Positions 11,650 to 25,281 of a stretch of 64,000 bases of DNA are shown one piece after another; positions within the stretch are counted from its first letter, which is position 1; every line of letters begins with the position of its first letter. The notes beneath the pieces were generated by a model. It made no database searches, was not told the origin of the DNA, and saw only the letters and a program-made list of their open reading frames with translations. The DNA comes from Pyronema omphalodes (taxonomy: Eukaryota > Ascomycota > Pezizomycetes > Pezizales > Pyronemataceae), in the NCBI GenBank assembly GCA_024516155.1, contig JAJJXM010000054.1, positions 310,001 to 374,000 of the forward strand, read 5' to 3'. The translations under genes and the position numbers were made by a program.

Positions 11650-12304
11650 ACGTTAAAGACTTCAGAAAACAAACCACATATAGTCAGCTTGATATTTTCT
11701 GTATCCTCATTTAAAACCTTTGATGCGTCTCAATGCACCGTCACATCGTATCAATTAACTACATACTGTATCGGTAATCCAAATCATCTTTCCTGGAAAA
11801 TTTTTCTTAAGTCGTAACCCGCTTGTTCCACCATCAGGCTAAACAAAATCTTTTTCAGTCACAGGAGGTGAAGAACACGGTGATCATACCATATCACCTA
11901 CCACTGAAAATAAGAGATCACTAGAACACTTCAAATACCCATGTCAACCCGGATCTACCAAGTATATTAGGCCAGGGGATGTTTCGATGCGGGCGGTTTT
12001 CCAATTTTCCAACCTTTCCAGTGTAATCCTGTATGATTGAGCATAATTTTCCACCTCCAGCTTTTCTGTGTTGAGCGTTGAGGGCAAAAATGAGAAGAGA
12101 AATAAGAGCGGAGAATTCTGGGTAAGGCAGTGTGATGGTGTGATAGTCTCTATAGATTCCGAGCGGGGGGAGAGTGTGGAGTTGAAGGGCTGTGGATAGG
12201 GCTTGATCACTGAAGGAATGGGATATTCGGTCTGCTTTTTACAGAAGCGCTATGGATTGATTGATTCCGGAGTAAGATGTGGTTGGTTGGTTGTGGTTGT
12301 GGTT

Positions 12305-12340
<36 letters not shown>
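12305..12340. repeat. (GATGAC)n microsatellite
   Basis: Six perfect GATGAC units, followed by degenerate copies. On the plus strand it would encode an Asp run in an otherwise unremarkable frame. The same motif recurs at about 32835-32855. Confidence 0.9.
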
Positions 12341-12345
<5 letters not shown>

Positions 12346-15300
12346 AGATGGGATGACGATGTTGATGTTGACGGCGATTTTGCAAACCCTGAGGCGTATC
12401 ATGTTTTTCGGTTTCCGTTGCTTATAAATCGATACATAAAGTTCCTAAGCGGCAGGGGGCGGATATGTAGAACCTACAGTGTGCTTTCTGGTTTCATCAC
12501 GGCTATTTCCAATACTCTATCGTTGGCAGAAAGAATTTACGTCAAGAAAACCAGATACGATAATGAGAGAAATTCATCTGACCAAATCTCAATACACATT
12601 TACAGCCTGCAAAGGACAACTGAACCCTGGGTTTGCAGCACTATTTTCCCAGTAAAAAGTCACTGTAGAGATGAGGGTTGGTTTCAGTATTGGTGTTAGG
12701 TAAAGAAAAAAGAAAAACAAAGAATAAAGAATAAAGAATAAAGAGTATTAACCAAGTTTGGGGGACCTCATTTGTTGCGGCTGCTAGGAGTAACTCGGCA
12801 TTTGTTTTTAGAATACTAGTGGGATATTACACAATGTGTCTGTAGTACGTCTAGAGAGCAAAAAAAGACATGGCGCCAGGAAACAAGATATTAATGGCAG
12901 ATTTTGATATGCTGGTTTTTTAGTCATAATGTATGACGCAATCCGCTTTTGTTTTCCTTTCTCAACCCACTATTGTAGAATATTCATATTACGGGCAATC
13001 GAATAGTCCCTGGTCGAGATTTTATATGGTCTGATGAAATAAGAGTGCTCAATTATGATGACTTAGTGTGTTAATAGTATTCATAGAAGTGTTCTTCATA
13101 CCCATATAAATTATGGACATTGGGCTTCAGGTGGAATATTCAATGATTCGATTCCTGCAGTTACTTCTGTTGTTTTTTATGTTGTATAAACCTTTCCGGC
13201 AGTATTTGCTTTGTTCCTACCATGATCCAGTCTGCGATGGTGCTCACTTTGTCAAGAAATTCCGTACCTTTATGCACTGCATCAATAAGATGGTTTTGAA
13301 ACCCTAGGCTAGTCATGAAACGCCAAATAATGCCCTTAATTTTTAAACAGCATACTGCAAAATTCTCATACGGGATGACTAAAGCCTCTTAGGTAAGTTG
13401 TAACTCTCGACGATTTTGGAAATGAAACGATCAGTCGCGCTGGTTACCGGAACCACATACACAGTACGCTTTGTTCCTCGAGTTTTTTCCAACAGTAGGG
13501 GCTCACCCGTGCACACGTGCAATGGCGCATACCATAGCTTCTCCAAAGATATCCAGGCAAAAAACCAAGTGCTGTAAGATGTCTGTGATTCTGAACATTT
13601 TCAAGCAGCATTAATCGCACTATCTTGCTGCCGTGTCGTGAAATTCGAGTACATGACCGAGGAATCTAGCGGATCATGTTCAGTTACTGTAATATCATAC
13701 CAGCATGGCAGCTTGGAAATGAATTACTGTGCCTCAAAAACTTCATTTCCTTAATATCCGGTTACTTTTGGATATTTCTCAGGGAATAAAGAACATAGAC
13801 TCCGTAGCTTCAAGTGCACTTTACCTGACCTAAGTTCACAGATAGTATCAATGCAAAGGATTTGGCTTATTTATTTATCAACCCTCGCAGCAACCAAATA
13901 TGGAATATTGATTTCATACCCCATCTTTTACGATACCAAGCATCCTAAACTCTGGCCACAATACAGCACAACCAAGATACTACTGCCAATGTCAGAAAGA
14001 ACATCGTTACGATACCCAAATGATAAATATAGTAACACCGGAGAAAAGAGGGTGAAATCTCTCACACAGGGTTTCCCAAGTAATAAAGGGTCTAATGTAT
14101 TGAGGAGTATGTGTCAAGAAGTTGGGATGATGTAGTCAAGGAGGTATGGAAATTGAACATGAACGATGCATGGGCAGGAGTGCAGGTGAAGTTAGTTACA
14201 TTACTCGTGATAGGGGTTGAGTAAGCCTTGCTTTGCATGACTGGCTGGTAAAGAACCAGAATTATGATCAGAATGAGAATAGGCAGAACGAAATAAAGGA
14301 AGAGGAGAGTAAAAAGTGCTTGTAGGGTCTAATTGAAGTCGATGATCGTTGGTAATGGGAGAATCCCGTAACCCGTTGAGGAGGGTTGGTTAAGTGTGGC
14401 ATTTTTTGGTACTTTTGGTTAGGTCCATGAAGCAACCAGGTAGTTGAATGTACCCGGATGGTACCTGTACGGCGCATATTACAACTCAAACATACCGGCA
14501 GATCAACCATAACTCCAAAGGTATCCTGTGAAAGAGGTGAGGGGTCAAAAACCGAGTCCTAGTCAGTTTTAACCATAGTCATCAGAAGATATTTTGTGCG
14601 TCTTGGAGGGAGGTTATTTTTGGTATTTTCAGTCACACGATGGGACAAAAATCGGGCGCAGTGATACAACAGAGCGCCGTACTCAATTGTAATGACGAAA
14701 GCATTTTGAGTTGTCTAGTTACGCCCGTCTAAAGTGTCCGCGAGACCTTGTCGTATGGTATGTTCTGCTACTGAACAACTGTAGATAGACTGCCGTGGGT
14801 ATTATGGTGTTGCCACCAGTGGCTTTGAACTCTTCCCATGAAATCATCCTGAACTCCACCTACCTCCACCTTTTTTTTTTCACCGTCACCATCCACCAAA
14901 TTGGGAGGTTATTAGATCAAAGGTCCCTTTTCAGAAGTAAAGTGTGAGCTTCTGCCTTGACGCCGGCTGATCTCTTGCTACGATACACCGGAATTATCTC
15001 ACCCATACAGACCTTGGCTAACCTTTACCGCAGCAAACATCAAGGGATCTCTTGAAACAACACCTTTTCAGTGATATTAAAACAGAAAGTTTCTGGAAAC
15101 AAAACCAACCTCGGCGGGCCGAATTGATTCAGCCACTTAATGCTTCGCATTCTTCCATCAAGAGCATCGAATAATCTTGAAACATCGCGGCGGAAAGTGC
15201 ATAACCCATTCGTCAAATGTCCTCATACATATATTCGGAGATGAGCAATGGATACAAGTAGATCATAGGAGCTTGTGTCCTGAGCCTTGGTGACCTCTCG

Positions 15301-18300
15301 TCTATATGTATGAGGTATCAAATTTTCAGAAATTCAGTTCATTACTAGGGTTTAGGGCAGTGGGCATGTCCTCCTTCCTGGATACCAATACGATGGTGTT
15401 GCTATGTAACGGCCCAAATTCTGGGCAGAAAATCAAGGTAGATATTTTTCCCGCCTGCACCTTCCTAGGAACACAATTCAGAAGTCAGAACAGAAGATCC
15501 CAATGATGAAATACCCCAGATGTTCGTCACCGAGCGTCCCTCGCCTCTCGTCACGTCGTTCGGCAGTAGCGGGAGAGCAGCAGCTTGCCCAAGGTTAAAG
15601 ATACCCTGCCTACATACTCTAAATACACTGATCCTTACAGCAGCGGCGAGATTCGGAGCCATGAAGCAGATCGGAACCTCCAGGCCAAGCTTCACTATTG
15701 ATCGGGTGGAGTCGATAGATGGCGGCGATGTACATAGGGTTATCAGACGTTTCCGGGGAGAGCAACATCACGACCCCACTTCCGTCGGGTTTCTTCTCCG
15801 ATCCCTCCGCGCATCAGAGCTTATCTCCCGCGAAACGCCCCGCTTCCACCCCGAACGACGGCGTGAAACGTGCCTGGGGTCGATAGATGGTGGCTTTTTT
15901 CCCAGTTTTCAGCGTGATGACATCTCAAGCCCAACCTAATCCAAAGACGTCCATAACCATCTCCCCAGCAACACACCGGATTACATCGCGGCCACTGAAT
16001 TTTTGACCAATAGGTATATCTCCTGGTCCCCATAAAGGTTTCTTGACTTATCTTGTGGCAGTTAAGCTCACCGCGATTGCAGATTTTCCCCGCAGTTGAA
16101 CCTCGATAAGTAGGCGCTAACCGAAAACATATATATTTGCAGAAGCGAAGCTAAAACTCAAGCAATTTTTAAGCAATTTTTCCTCAAGCCTCACGGTAGC
16201 TTCCTTGCTCGTCGCCGCCGGACATCGCCAACGGCTCGCAACGGGCATCCCTCTCTGAGCTGGTTGGGAGATATTTTTGTCACCGTCGCGGCGGTGCCGC
16301 TTGGCGAGAATTGTGCGTTGTGGAGGCTATGGATTTGTGGCGAAAGTACCAAGCTAGCATCACCAGAATTACAACCCCGCAATCATGAAAAGGCCGCAGT
16401 ATGTATGAGCAGACAGGTGAGTCCATCAAGGTCCAGACGCCATCCGTAAGAAGATCATGACTCGTGTTTCTTAAAAGGGCTTTTTAGCCAAGCACTGCAA
16501 GAATCCGGCGCACCTTTCCACGAAGCAAAACCCGCATGAGAAACATATCGAGTCATGGTGGGCAGCCGACGCGTAAAGCCTTCAACAAACATACGCACAT
16601 CTTCAGGCGTAGCTGTGGCCACTTTCGTTTTCCTGGTTTTGTTTTCAATGCTTGGCTAGAAACTGACGAGTGTGGACTGATGATTAAGTAGGTTCGGCAA
16701 CCTGACACTAAAAGCTGGTAGCATGGTCTTGGCGTACTTTACTAAGGAATCCCGCAGTGTGCGGAGTGGTGAGTTTTGCGAAGTTTACGGAGTTGAATTT
16801 TGGCGAGAGAAAGAGCCGCATAGTAGCGTGAGACAGCGCGAGCATCATGTGTCGCTGCAAACACTGTCGCTGCAAACCACAGTGTACGATGCTCTCGCTT
16901 TGTAGGGAGCTGTAATCGTCGCGATTGAGTTGCTACGTTATCATACTTTACAAGAGCAGCAGCAGCAATGTCGAGCTTTGATGAACGAGATGAGTCCGAT
17001 ACGCAGCAGGCAGACAGCATATGGTGACGATGTCGGTATCGCCCAGCGTTCTGAGTGCTTTCTGGAGCTCACTCCGACGTCGTTCATACTTAATCGGTGT
17101 TGGTAGCGGTCCTCACGCATTAGAGTGCATACACTATACTTCTCTTGGTTCGCTCCTGAAAGTTTTGAAAAGTTTTAGGGCCAGGTGGGAACTCCTTAGT
17201 TTTAGCGTAAAAAACTTTTCAGACGGCGCTAGGGGGAGCTAATTATGCATACTAGAGACCAGAGGTGATAGCCTCCGAATGATAGCGCGTTGCCGAATCC
17301 CTCTATTGGACCATAGGTTGATCCCACGATCTCGATTGCGGATTTGCACTCGGTTTTCGTGTGCTGCGATTTCGATGAGGATCTTTTTCTTCAACTTTCG
17401 ACCCACTAACCAACTCTCGCTCTAACCAACCTTGTTTGGAGATCAACGTCATTTTTACGCTGGATTTCCTTGGCTGTCCCCCTGTCGATTCACCATCGAA
17501 AGAGACTTCCGGCATAGTCCGTTTCTTTGGGCAAGCCAGCAGAACCATCGCGGCTACGTTCGCTGGTTCCGACAAAGCCTGGTGGTCACCCACCGCTATC
17601 GTCGAAAGTTTCAACAGCTGTTTAGCCGGTTAAAGTTGCGCTTGGGCCTGGCTAAACATTTAGTGAGGGCAAACTAATGTTTCGCCAGCGGGCCGACGGG
17701 TTAAAGTATCGCCAGCGGTTGGGGTGGTTAGCCAGTCATTACGGCCGCCAGCGGGCACGCTGCAGACCTTTCGCGGTTTTGCGGCTTTGGGTAAAACAAA
17801 GTTGCGTCGCACAAAATTGGAATTCCACGCTGGAACACCAATCACAGGTGTTCGCGGTACCGGGAGGATCCGGGGGTACCAGGCTCACCAGGCTTCCAGG
17901 GGAACCAGGTGATGGATGTCTTCTGTCGGTGATACATCTGATTGTACACGATATGCACGTATCACTCAGGTACCGATACCACGTCACAAAACATAAGCCC
18001 TTTGCATACGGGGGATGCGGCGGAGCTTCCACTGATATGGTTACTTACCGAGATGGTGGATCTCGTGGATAAATTGGGCCACTGGCGCGACGATAAAAGT
18101 GAAAAAATCTTCTTCTGACACGAAGCGAGCAAAGTAATATGGCACCATAGCTGGCGAATTTATTATCAACTCGACAAAGCCCGAATATGAGTGGATAAAA
18201 TGGAGGATAATGGTGGCCTGAAGTGTTCGAGGATGACACATACATTCATTGTTAATCTCGCAAGTGGAGTTAACACAGCGTTTAACAGACATTTTTCGAT

Positions 18301-18958
18301 GGCTCTAGATTCCGGGATTCGTGGATCCTCAACTTCCGATACATAATGTTTCTGCGCCTATCTGCAATGCAAATCAATAATTATGAGAAGCGAAAGAAAA
18401 GAAAGAGGGGTATGCAGATCATCATCCTTATGGTGAAATGGATGCATTTCGTTTCGACCACCACCACCACCACATCGCACAACATTTTGAGAACATTTCC
18501 ACATCATTTTTGCATCGCTTCACGCTGCACGCTGCACACTGCATTATGTCGATTCAATTCAATTCGTCCGTTTCGTTTACTCGCATGTCGTCTGTTCATA
18601 TCGCACAGCTTGTTCCCCTCGCCTGATGCTGCAGACGGGGACAGGCGAGGAGGCGAGGGGAAAGAGGGAATGCCCAGCTGCAGCGATCGCTGGCGAGACA
18701 AGCCCATTTTTGCAATTTCAGAAAAATATGCGACCGGCAGCAAGTCTTTCAGAGAGTATGTACCGGTATGGTATGCATATGACGTCCATGGTGACAGTTC
18801 ATACAGAATATACAGACCGTTTTATGAATCAAAGTTACCGGATTCCGATGTCGTCCGGACTATTTCTTTTGAGTGTTCCGTGGTGCGGTTGTGTGGAGTT
18901 GGGGTCAGGTGGTATGGGTATTTTCATCTGGTTGAATAACATATTGGAAACTCTCGAA

Positions 18959-19166
18959 GTCTCACTGCATTCGATGAACTTTGTCACGCTTTCAATGAGG
19001 TTTGGCTGCGTGTGCACTGGATTCCGACTGGATTATGAGGAATATTTTTTTATTGAGGTCTCACTGCATTCAATAATGGACTTTGTCGCGTTGTCGAACG
19101 TTGTTGAGAAGACTCCCTCGAATCCCAGGTTGCTTGGTCTCATTATCGGAATCCCGACTGGACGTT
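18959..19166. repeat. Diverged tandem duplication, about 100-bp unit
   Basis: Two adjacent units (18959-19057 and 19058-19166) both start with gtctcactgcatt, share actttgtc and related blocks, and end with a gattccgactgga-like segment. They have diverged by substitutions and small gaps. Confidence 0.6.
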
Positions 19167-20541
19167 ACGAATTCAACAGATGAAAGCCCAGCTGCACTCT
19201 GTTTTTGTTTTACTGGGCTTTCGGCGTGGTGACGCAACTGGTATGCAATCCACGCTTTTTCGGAACTTTTCGTCCACTTTGTTGGAGGCCCGAGATTACG
19301 GTTCTATATTGGCATGAAAACAAAGGGAAAAAATGCCACTGTGTTGTCTGGTATATTGGGCATGTATTAGAGGTTGTATCTATCTTGGGAGTTGTCTCAA
19401 GTTTACACATTCCGAGGAGGCATGTTATCTGGAAAAGCCTAACTCGAGTCTCCGAATGCCGTTCCATTGTCGAACCATAATCTCGGACCTCGATGTTGTG
19501 TCTATCTTTGGTACTGTCGGAAGGTTCGAGGTATCATCTGTTTGGGGATATGTCGGTTGTGTAGCGGGTTGAAGAAAATTTTCGACAGCGGCATGATGGG
19601 AATGTTTTCCTATTCGCGAAACAATTAGGGGATGCAGCTTTGGCCTTTTCGATTCTGTTTACGGATGCTTTTGCTGCGTGTGTAAAGTACTCCGTGCTGC
19701 GCCTACCTCTGCTCTGCTTTGCCGAAAGTCTGTTCTCATGCGAAACGTAATCATGATTGTAGAAATAGCAGCAGGAACAAATTAATATTGAAGGAGCAGA
19801 ATTGAGGAGTAGGGAACGTATGTAGTTTATTTTGCCAACAGGACAAAGCTCATCGCATCGCATCTATCCACGGCACTCTCTCGATAACGACGACGAGCTT
19901 GCAGCGTCTGACCGCCGCGCTTGAACAGCGTTTCAATTGTTTCACGGATAATATACACAGCCCAATTGGAAGGCGTATTTCCACCAAATATATGTAAACA
20001 AGCCGTTTAATTACGGCTTCAGTGTTGATTGGAACTCCCAGTTTTTTGTGGAAGGTATCGTGTGGGTGTTTTTGATTACATCACGCTTCGTTGCAACCGT
20101 TTCCGGATTTTGATTTCGTCTTTCACCATTCACGACAAGGATGGCAGGCTTTACAGGGATAGTGATGGTTGCAGGGGGGCAGGGCTTGAAGGGGGGGGCG
20201 AAATGGTGGTGAGGTGACTGGACAAGGATATTCAAAGACAAGGGTCGAGTTGAGAAGTTGAGATAGACAACGAGCAGGGATCCAAAAGATGGAAGAGGCA
20301 GTTATCGAGCTGGTATTCTTGACAAGGACAGCCAGCACAAAGTCAAGCATTTAAAATACCCACCATTTGCCCCTTTGAATTTTCAACTTCATCACGTTCA
20401 ACCATCTTGGAAAAGAAGAAAATCCTTCGATCGCACACGCATCTTCATCTCGCTCGACTCCAATCTCGATAATCTTCGAATTAAAAATCTAATCGGTCCA
20501 TCGCTCTCATCACCACCAACAACTAAAAACATCACAACAAA

Positions 20542-20857
20542 ATGTCCGCTCCATCTACTCCCCGCTCCTCCCTCCGCATTCGCACCGACATGTCCTCTAC
20601 CAACTCCACCGCGACATCACCCATCACTCCTCCTTCGACTCGTCACCACAGTCGAAGCACTACATTCACACCAAGGGAGGGAATGCAGCTACCAGCCACT
20701 CTAAAGATGAGCCAGTACACTGGCGAATACCTAGCTGAGATCTTGAGCGGTGTTGCATACTCTCGAGGCCATGGCCACAAGAGGGGAGGACTTGAGGGTG
20801 TATTTGGACAAGAGGAGTAGAATTCTTCAGGTGTTTTGGAAACGTCGCAAGGTCTGA
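20542..20857 (+). CDS. Small protein of unknown function, apparent frame change
   Basis: The ATG at 20542 has a strong fungal context (acaaaATGtcc) and follows a pyrimidine-rich leader. The first about 65 residues are S/T/P-rich and then read MQLPATLKMSQYTGEYLAEILS. In this frame the ORF ends at 20820 after a glycine-rich tail. The +1 frame, joined just after ATCTTGA near 20737, continues as a helical, charged segment (EAMATRGEDLRVYLDKRS, then ILQVFWKRRKV) to a TGA at 20855-20857. That reads far more like a protein than the in-frame tail. I infer that the intended product is about 104 residues and that an indel (real or sequencing) separates the halves. No known function. Confidence 0.5.
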
Positions 20858-21546
20858 ATGGGCTTGCTAAATCCACCACCATCACCACCACTACCACACC
20901 AACAACTATCACCTCGACACGCAATCAACCACTGCTACCGAATCAACCCAACATCACCGAGCGGATGCCCTGCGATTCGCGGCATCTTCACTCCACCACC
21001 ACCACCGAATAGTCCCCGCCAGACATGCATAACCCATTACCAATGGCATTTCTCTACTCTTCCTCTAGACACCACCAAATTGGCGTCCTGCAGCATCCGA
21101 CAGCGATAAGATAAACCTTTCTACAAATCGCCTACTATACTACACCACGTTTTTTTTTTTTTTTCTTCTTTCCAAAAAATTACCTTTCGATTCAATTATA
21201 AATGTTTTAATAATAACCCACCTACTACTATTACATATTTCGCATAACTTAACTTAACCTAAGCACGGTTGTTTTCTTTATCTATCTATATTTTCTCCTA
21301 GGCTCTTGGCTTTTCCTTCTTCTACCTACCTTAAAACCTTTCCACCTTCCGTCATCTGATCTCTTTGGAGTTGTCTTTTTGTCTTGTCTTTTTGTCTTGT
21401 CTTGTCTTGGTGTTGTTTTGTTTTTTTTTGTTTTGTTATCGATCGTCATGCGATGGCGTTATCTGAAACCCTTTGACCTCCTTTGAACTTTTTTTTTATT
21501 CGGAGTTTTTATTTTTTATTTTATCTTGTCCTATCTTATCTATCCA

Positions 21547-21588
21547 CTACTGCTACTACCACTGCTACTGCTACTGCTACTGCTGCTG
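21547..21588. repeat. (CTACTG)n microsatellite
   Basis: Imperfect CTA/CTG trinucleotide array. A (CGTGGT)n array follows at 21855-21880 and TACCA repeats at about 21891-21906. Confidence 0.85.
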
Positions 21589-22737
21589 TTGTTTTCGTTT
21601 TTTGTGTTTTTGTGTTTTTTGTGTTTTGCTTGTAATGGGTACGTAACTCGGATATCCGACGGGACGGCGTTCGGATGGGTTTTCTGTTTTCTGTTTTTTT
21701 TGGTTGGTTTTTGGTTTGGTTTTGGATATTCGGGATTTACTCTTTTGGCTCTTTTGGTTTCGGAGGTTGGGAAGATGGGAGGGAGGGAGCATGGGAGCAT
21801 GGGGTATGTAGTGGTCGTCGGTCGCTGGTCGCTGGTTGGTACATGGTGGTACATCGTGGTCGTGGTCGTGGTCGTGGTCGTCGTGGTTAGTACCATACCA
21901 TACCATACTACACCAGGCACAAGGCCACCAGGCACCAACGAAGATCTTGGACATCTTGGACATCTGGACATCTCGGACTTGGAAAAAGGGGCTAGGGAAA
22001 AAGGGGTTCTGGGTTCTTGGTTCATAGTTCGGGTTCGGGGTTCGGCGGGAAGGCTTTCTATATAGGGGTAGTATGAAGCTTGTACTTTAATTGCGGAAAA
22101 TTACTATTATAGTCGGGGGTTTTCTTTGATGGTAATGGTAATGGGTGTGCGATGTGATGAGTGATGCGAAATTGGATGTTTTTTTTTGTTTATGGTAATG
22201 GGTACAGTACTTCTGTTGCGTTGTATTGGCGTGTTGAGTTGGGATGTGATGCGGAATTGAAGCGAAACTGATGTGATGAGTGATGCGATAAGTGAAGAGT
22301 GAAGCGTGAAGCGAAGATGTTTATGACATGACATCCGCGAACCCGCGAACCTGCGAAAAACTGAATTCCATATATGTATAAATTGAAGTGAAGTGAAGTG
22401 ATGTATGCAATTGACATAACATAACATGACATGCCATGACATGACATGACGATACTAATGCTGATACCAAACCCTCAAGCCTTAAACCTCAAGCCTTCCT
22501 CAAGCCCTAAGCCTCAAACCTCAAACCCTTCACATCCAAAGCCTGTACACCTGATGAACCACGATGTATATACAGTACAGTACAGTATACACCAAACAAT
22601 AATGTTTTGGAACATTGGAACTTTGGAACTTTGTAACTTTGGGGCGTTGAAACGTAATGGATTATGGGAGCGTGATGGATTAATGGAAATGAAATGAAAT
22701 GTATGTAAATGAAATGAAATGAAATGAAGGTTTGACC

Positions 22738-22870
22738 AGGGGCGGGGCGGGCGGGCGTGAGCGGGGGTGTGCGGGAAGCTGGATCGGCGGCAGGACGGGG
22801 TGGGCGCGGGGCGGAGGGGGGCGGGCGGGGCGGAGGGTGGCAGGGTAGGTGGCAGGGACGGGGGAGGGAT
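22738..22870 (+). repeat. G-rich island, potential G-quadruplexes
   Basis: About 130 bp in which the plus strand is dominated by runs of 3-6 G (ggggcgggg, gggcgggcg, ggaggggggcgggcgggg). The flanks are AT-rich. The spacing of G runs fits intramolecular G-quadruplex patterns. I see no coding signal. Confidence 0.7.
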
Positions 22871-22987
22871 CAACCACGTGCTTCGAACCGGCATTCGCAT
22901 ATCGCAGAATATATACGCTATACCGTGCGCTACGCTATACCGTGCTACGCTATATTGTGCTACAGGCTACAATTGGTACCGTGCGCT

Positions 22988-23039
22988 GGGATGTGGGATG
23001 TGGGATGTGGGATGTGGGAGGTGGGATGTGGGATGTGGG
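22988..23039. repeat. (GGGATGT)n minisatellite
   Basis: About seven 7-bp units, one variant with GGGAGGT. It is followed 25 bp later by the AATAC array. Confidence 0.9.
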
Positions 23040-23063
23040 TATACAGCTCAACCCAGCTCAACG

Positions 23064-23101
23064 CAATACAATACAATACAATACAATACAATACAATACA
23101 A
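23064..23101. repeat. (CAATA)n microsatellite
   Basis: Seven to eight perfect 5-bp units on the plus strand. Confidence 0.95.
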
Positions 23102-24210
23102 GAACCAAGAATCGTCTCCGACTCTATGTATGTATGTATGTACTGTAGTTCTTCAAATATTTCTCCGCTTTATGTAAATACTATATCTACATACCTTCTC
23201 TATATATGAGGCTACGTATGAGAAAAGATACCTATATATGTAGTCTTTAGTTTCTTGTCTGTAATTACTATTACTACATACTACGTACTTTCTCTATGAG
23301 ATTTTTTAACTACTTACTGATGCTGCATACGACTGATACTACATACTGTATACTGTATACTATATACTGCATACTGTATACGTAATCACCCTGATTATCA
23401 CCCTGATTATCACCCTGATTGTCACCATCGGCATCACCATCGTCGTTGTCGTTGTTGTTATTGTTGGTAACTCACGACGGACTATGGGGTTTACGAGGTA
23501 TTGCGCGTTCATGTTCGCGCGTGGTTTCGTGGCGTGGATTAAAGTTTCGTGCCTTGTAGTTTCTGAGATTGATAAAAAAATATAAGACAGACTGAGACAT
23601 AACCAGAGAAATGATAGAGTCGTGACACGTGAGGTTGAAAATGTAGTTGTGGCTGTGGATAGTGCTGGGGATTGGGGGATTGATGGTTGGTGTTAATATA
23701 TTAGCGTGTCATTGATAGTTAAATTCTCGATACTCAGTCTTAAATGGTAATTGGTTGTGTCAATTGGTTACTATTTGACCATGCCGCTATTTAATCATCC
23801 ATACCTACATAACTAACAAACTAATCAACCATACCCCATAGCCATCACCAATTCCTCACTCCTCGCTATATCCACTATACCTTCAACCTACTATCTAATC
23901 CAACCCGCTATCCAACCCGCTACTCCTTACACGTAAACTTCACCAAACACCAAAAGTCCAGACCAGTCACCAATATCATGGGTATTAGGATTTTGGCTTC
24001 TGCTTCTGCTTCTTTATTTTCAGCTTTGATTTTGGCTTCTGCTTTTTCCAGCTTCTGCACCGAGTCTGCGACTTCGATTTCAGCTTCGAGTCTTCAGCTT
24101 CGAGTTCAGCTGCGTTTTTAGTGCTTTTGATGATAGCTCGCATAGCTTTGCATAGCTCCGCATAGCTTCGCAGGGCATGGCATGGCATCGCGTCGCGTAG
24201 CATCGCAGAT

Positions 24211-24258
24211 TAGGTGTTGTAGGTGTTGTAGGTGTTGTAGGTGTTGTAGGTGTTGTAG
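24211..24258. repeat. (TAGGTGTTG)n minisatellite
   Basis: About five perfect 9-bp units. It lies next to the GCATAGCTTCGCATGGCATC-like near-repeats at 24140-24205. Confidence 0.95.
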
Positions 24259-25265
24259 ATATCGTATGCAGCCGAAGTAATCACTGATGGCTAAGGGTGG
24301 GAATCGTAAAAACACATTCTTGATGACGCGGTGGAATTTTGGGAGTTGTGTTGAATTGGGTTGAATTGGGTTGACTATCATGAACTATCAACTATTGACT
24401 ACCCTACAGCTGGTATGTTGGTATGTTGGTATGTAGTTGGGTATACGGATTGGTAGCTCGGTATGTAGATATACGTAGATAGATTGGTGGGTTGGTAAGT
24501 AATCACTTCCACCGGCAGCAGCCAGAAAACCATGGCGTTGGATAGTGATGAGCTGTAAGCTGTATGCTGTAAGCCGGGAGCTGGGAGCTGGGACTTGGGA
24601 TTAATAACGATGCTGCTAGCTGCGCTATACATATAATCCATACATATTTATCCCAGAATTTTATCTTTATATAGATACAGACAGATTTACCATATCGAAC
24701 CGTTGGAGGATAACAGCTGGAGAGTCGGCGTAGATGGCTGATGGATGCGCGGGTTGAAAATCGGTATGGATTTTGATAGATACTGGGGTTATGAATGGAT
24801 GAGTGGATGCTTGATGAGATATCTATGTAAGGCTAGGTGATGGTGATTATGGACGCGCATTCAGCATTCAGCATCCGGACAGGTCTTTATCGTGTAATAC
24901 TTCTGATGTAACGTTACGTATCCATCACCCATCCGCTCACCATCCTACCCACCCCCAACAGTGCCGCTCAATAGTAGCTTCTGCGCTCGTTATCAATATG
25001 GTGCTACGTCTGGAACATTCAAAATTCATCATATAAGCTAGCGGAGGTCTAAGTAGATCTTAATAAAAGTACATAGACTCTACGTGCGTTAGATCTACAC
25101 AACTATATATGCTCCGAAAATATTCTGGAAATGTATATACGTAATCGATATAAATTTTCGAGGTCTATTGGATGACTGGGTAGATAAAGAATGTATATAC
25201 AGGTGGTGGGAATGAAGTAACTATCCCAAATGCTTATTCATTAATCATTAGGAGATAATAACGCA

Positions 25266-25281
25266 CCCCCCCCCCCCCCCC
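25266..25281. repeat. Poly-C tract (16)
   Basis: Uninterrupted run of 16 C on the plus strand in an AT-rich setting. Confidence 0.95.

Larger units (their letters stand above)
11650..20541. other. Gene-poor region, about 8.9 kb
   Basis: I recognise no protein family, RNA gene or intact transposon here. The longest open frames (18346-18939, 197 codons; 18626-19183, 185 codons; 15520-15939, 139 codons) overlap each other or have low-complexity content and no motifs. Base composition varies: 15.5-16.4 kb and 17.3-18.0 kb are more GC-rich than their surroundings. Short imperfect repeats occur, for example tgtcgctgcaaac twice near 16852-16880 inside an imperfect inverted repeat. A diverged direct duplication lies at 18959-19166. 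Old, unrecognisable transposon remnants are possible. Confidence 0.4.

Noticed and set aside
15520..15939. 139-codon frame in a more GC-rich patch
   Set aside because: No domain, no clear promoter, and its composition follows the local GC. Competing frames exist on the other strand.
18346..19183. Two overlapping plus-strand open frames of 197 and 185 codons
   Set aside because: They are in different frames over the same DNA. The first contains basic and poly-Thr low-complexity parts, neither has a recognisable motif, good start context or splice pattern, and part of the second lies in a tandem duplication.
21526..22065. 179-codon plus and 161-codon minus frames
   Set aside because: Both are translations of CTG/TAC and GTC/GTG repeats (Leu, Val, Thr and Ser runs), not genes.
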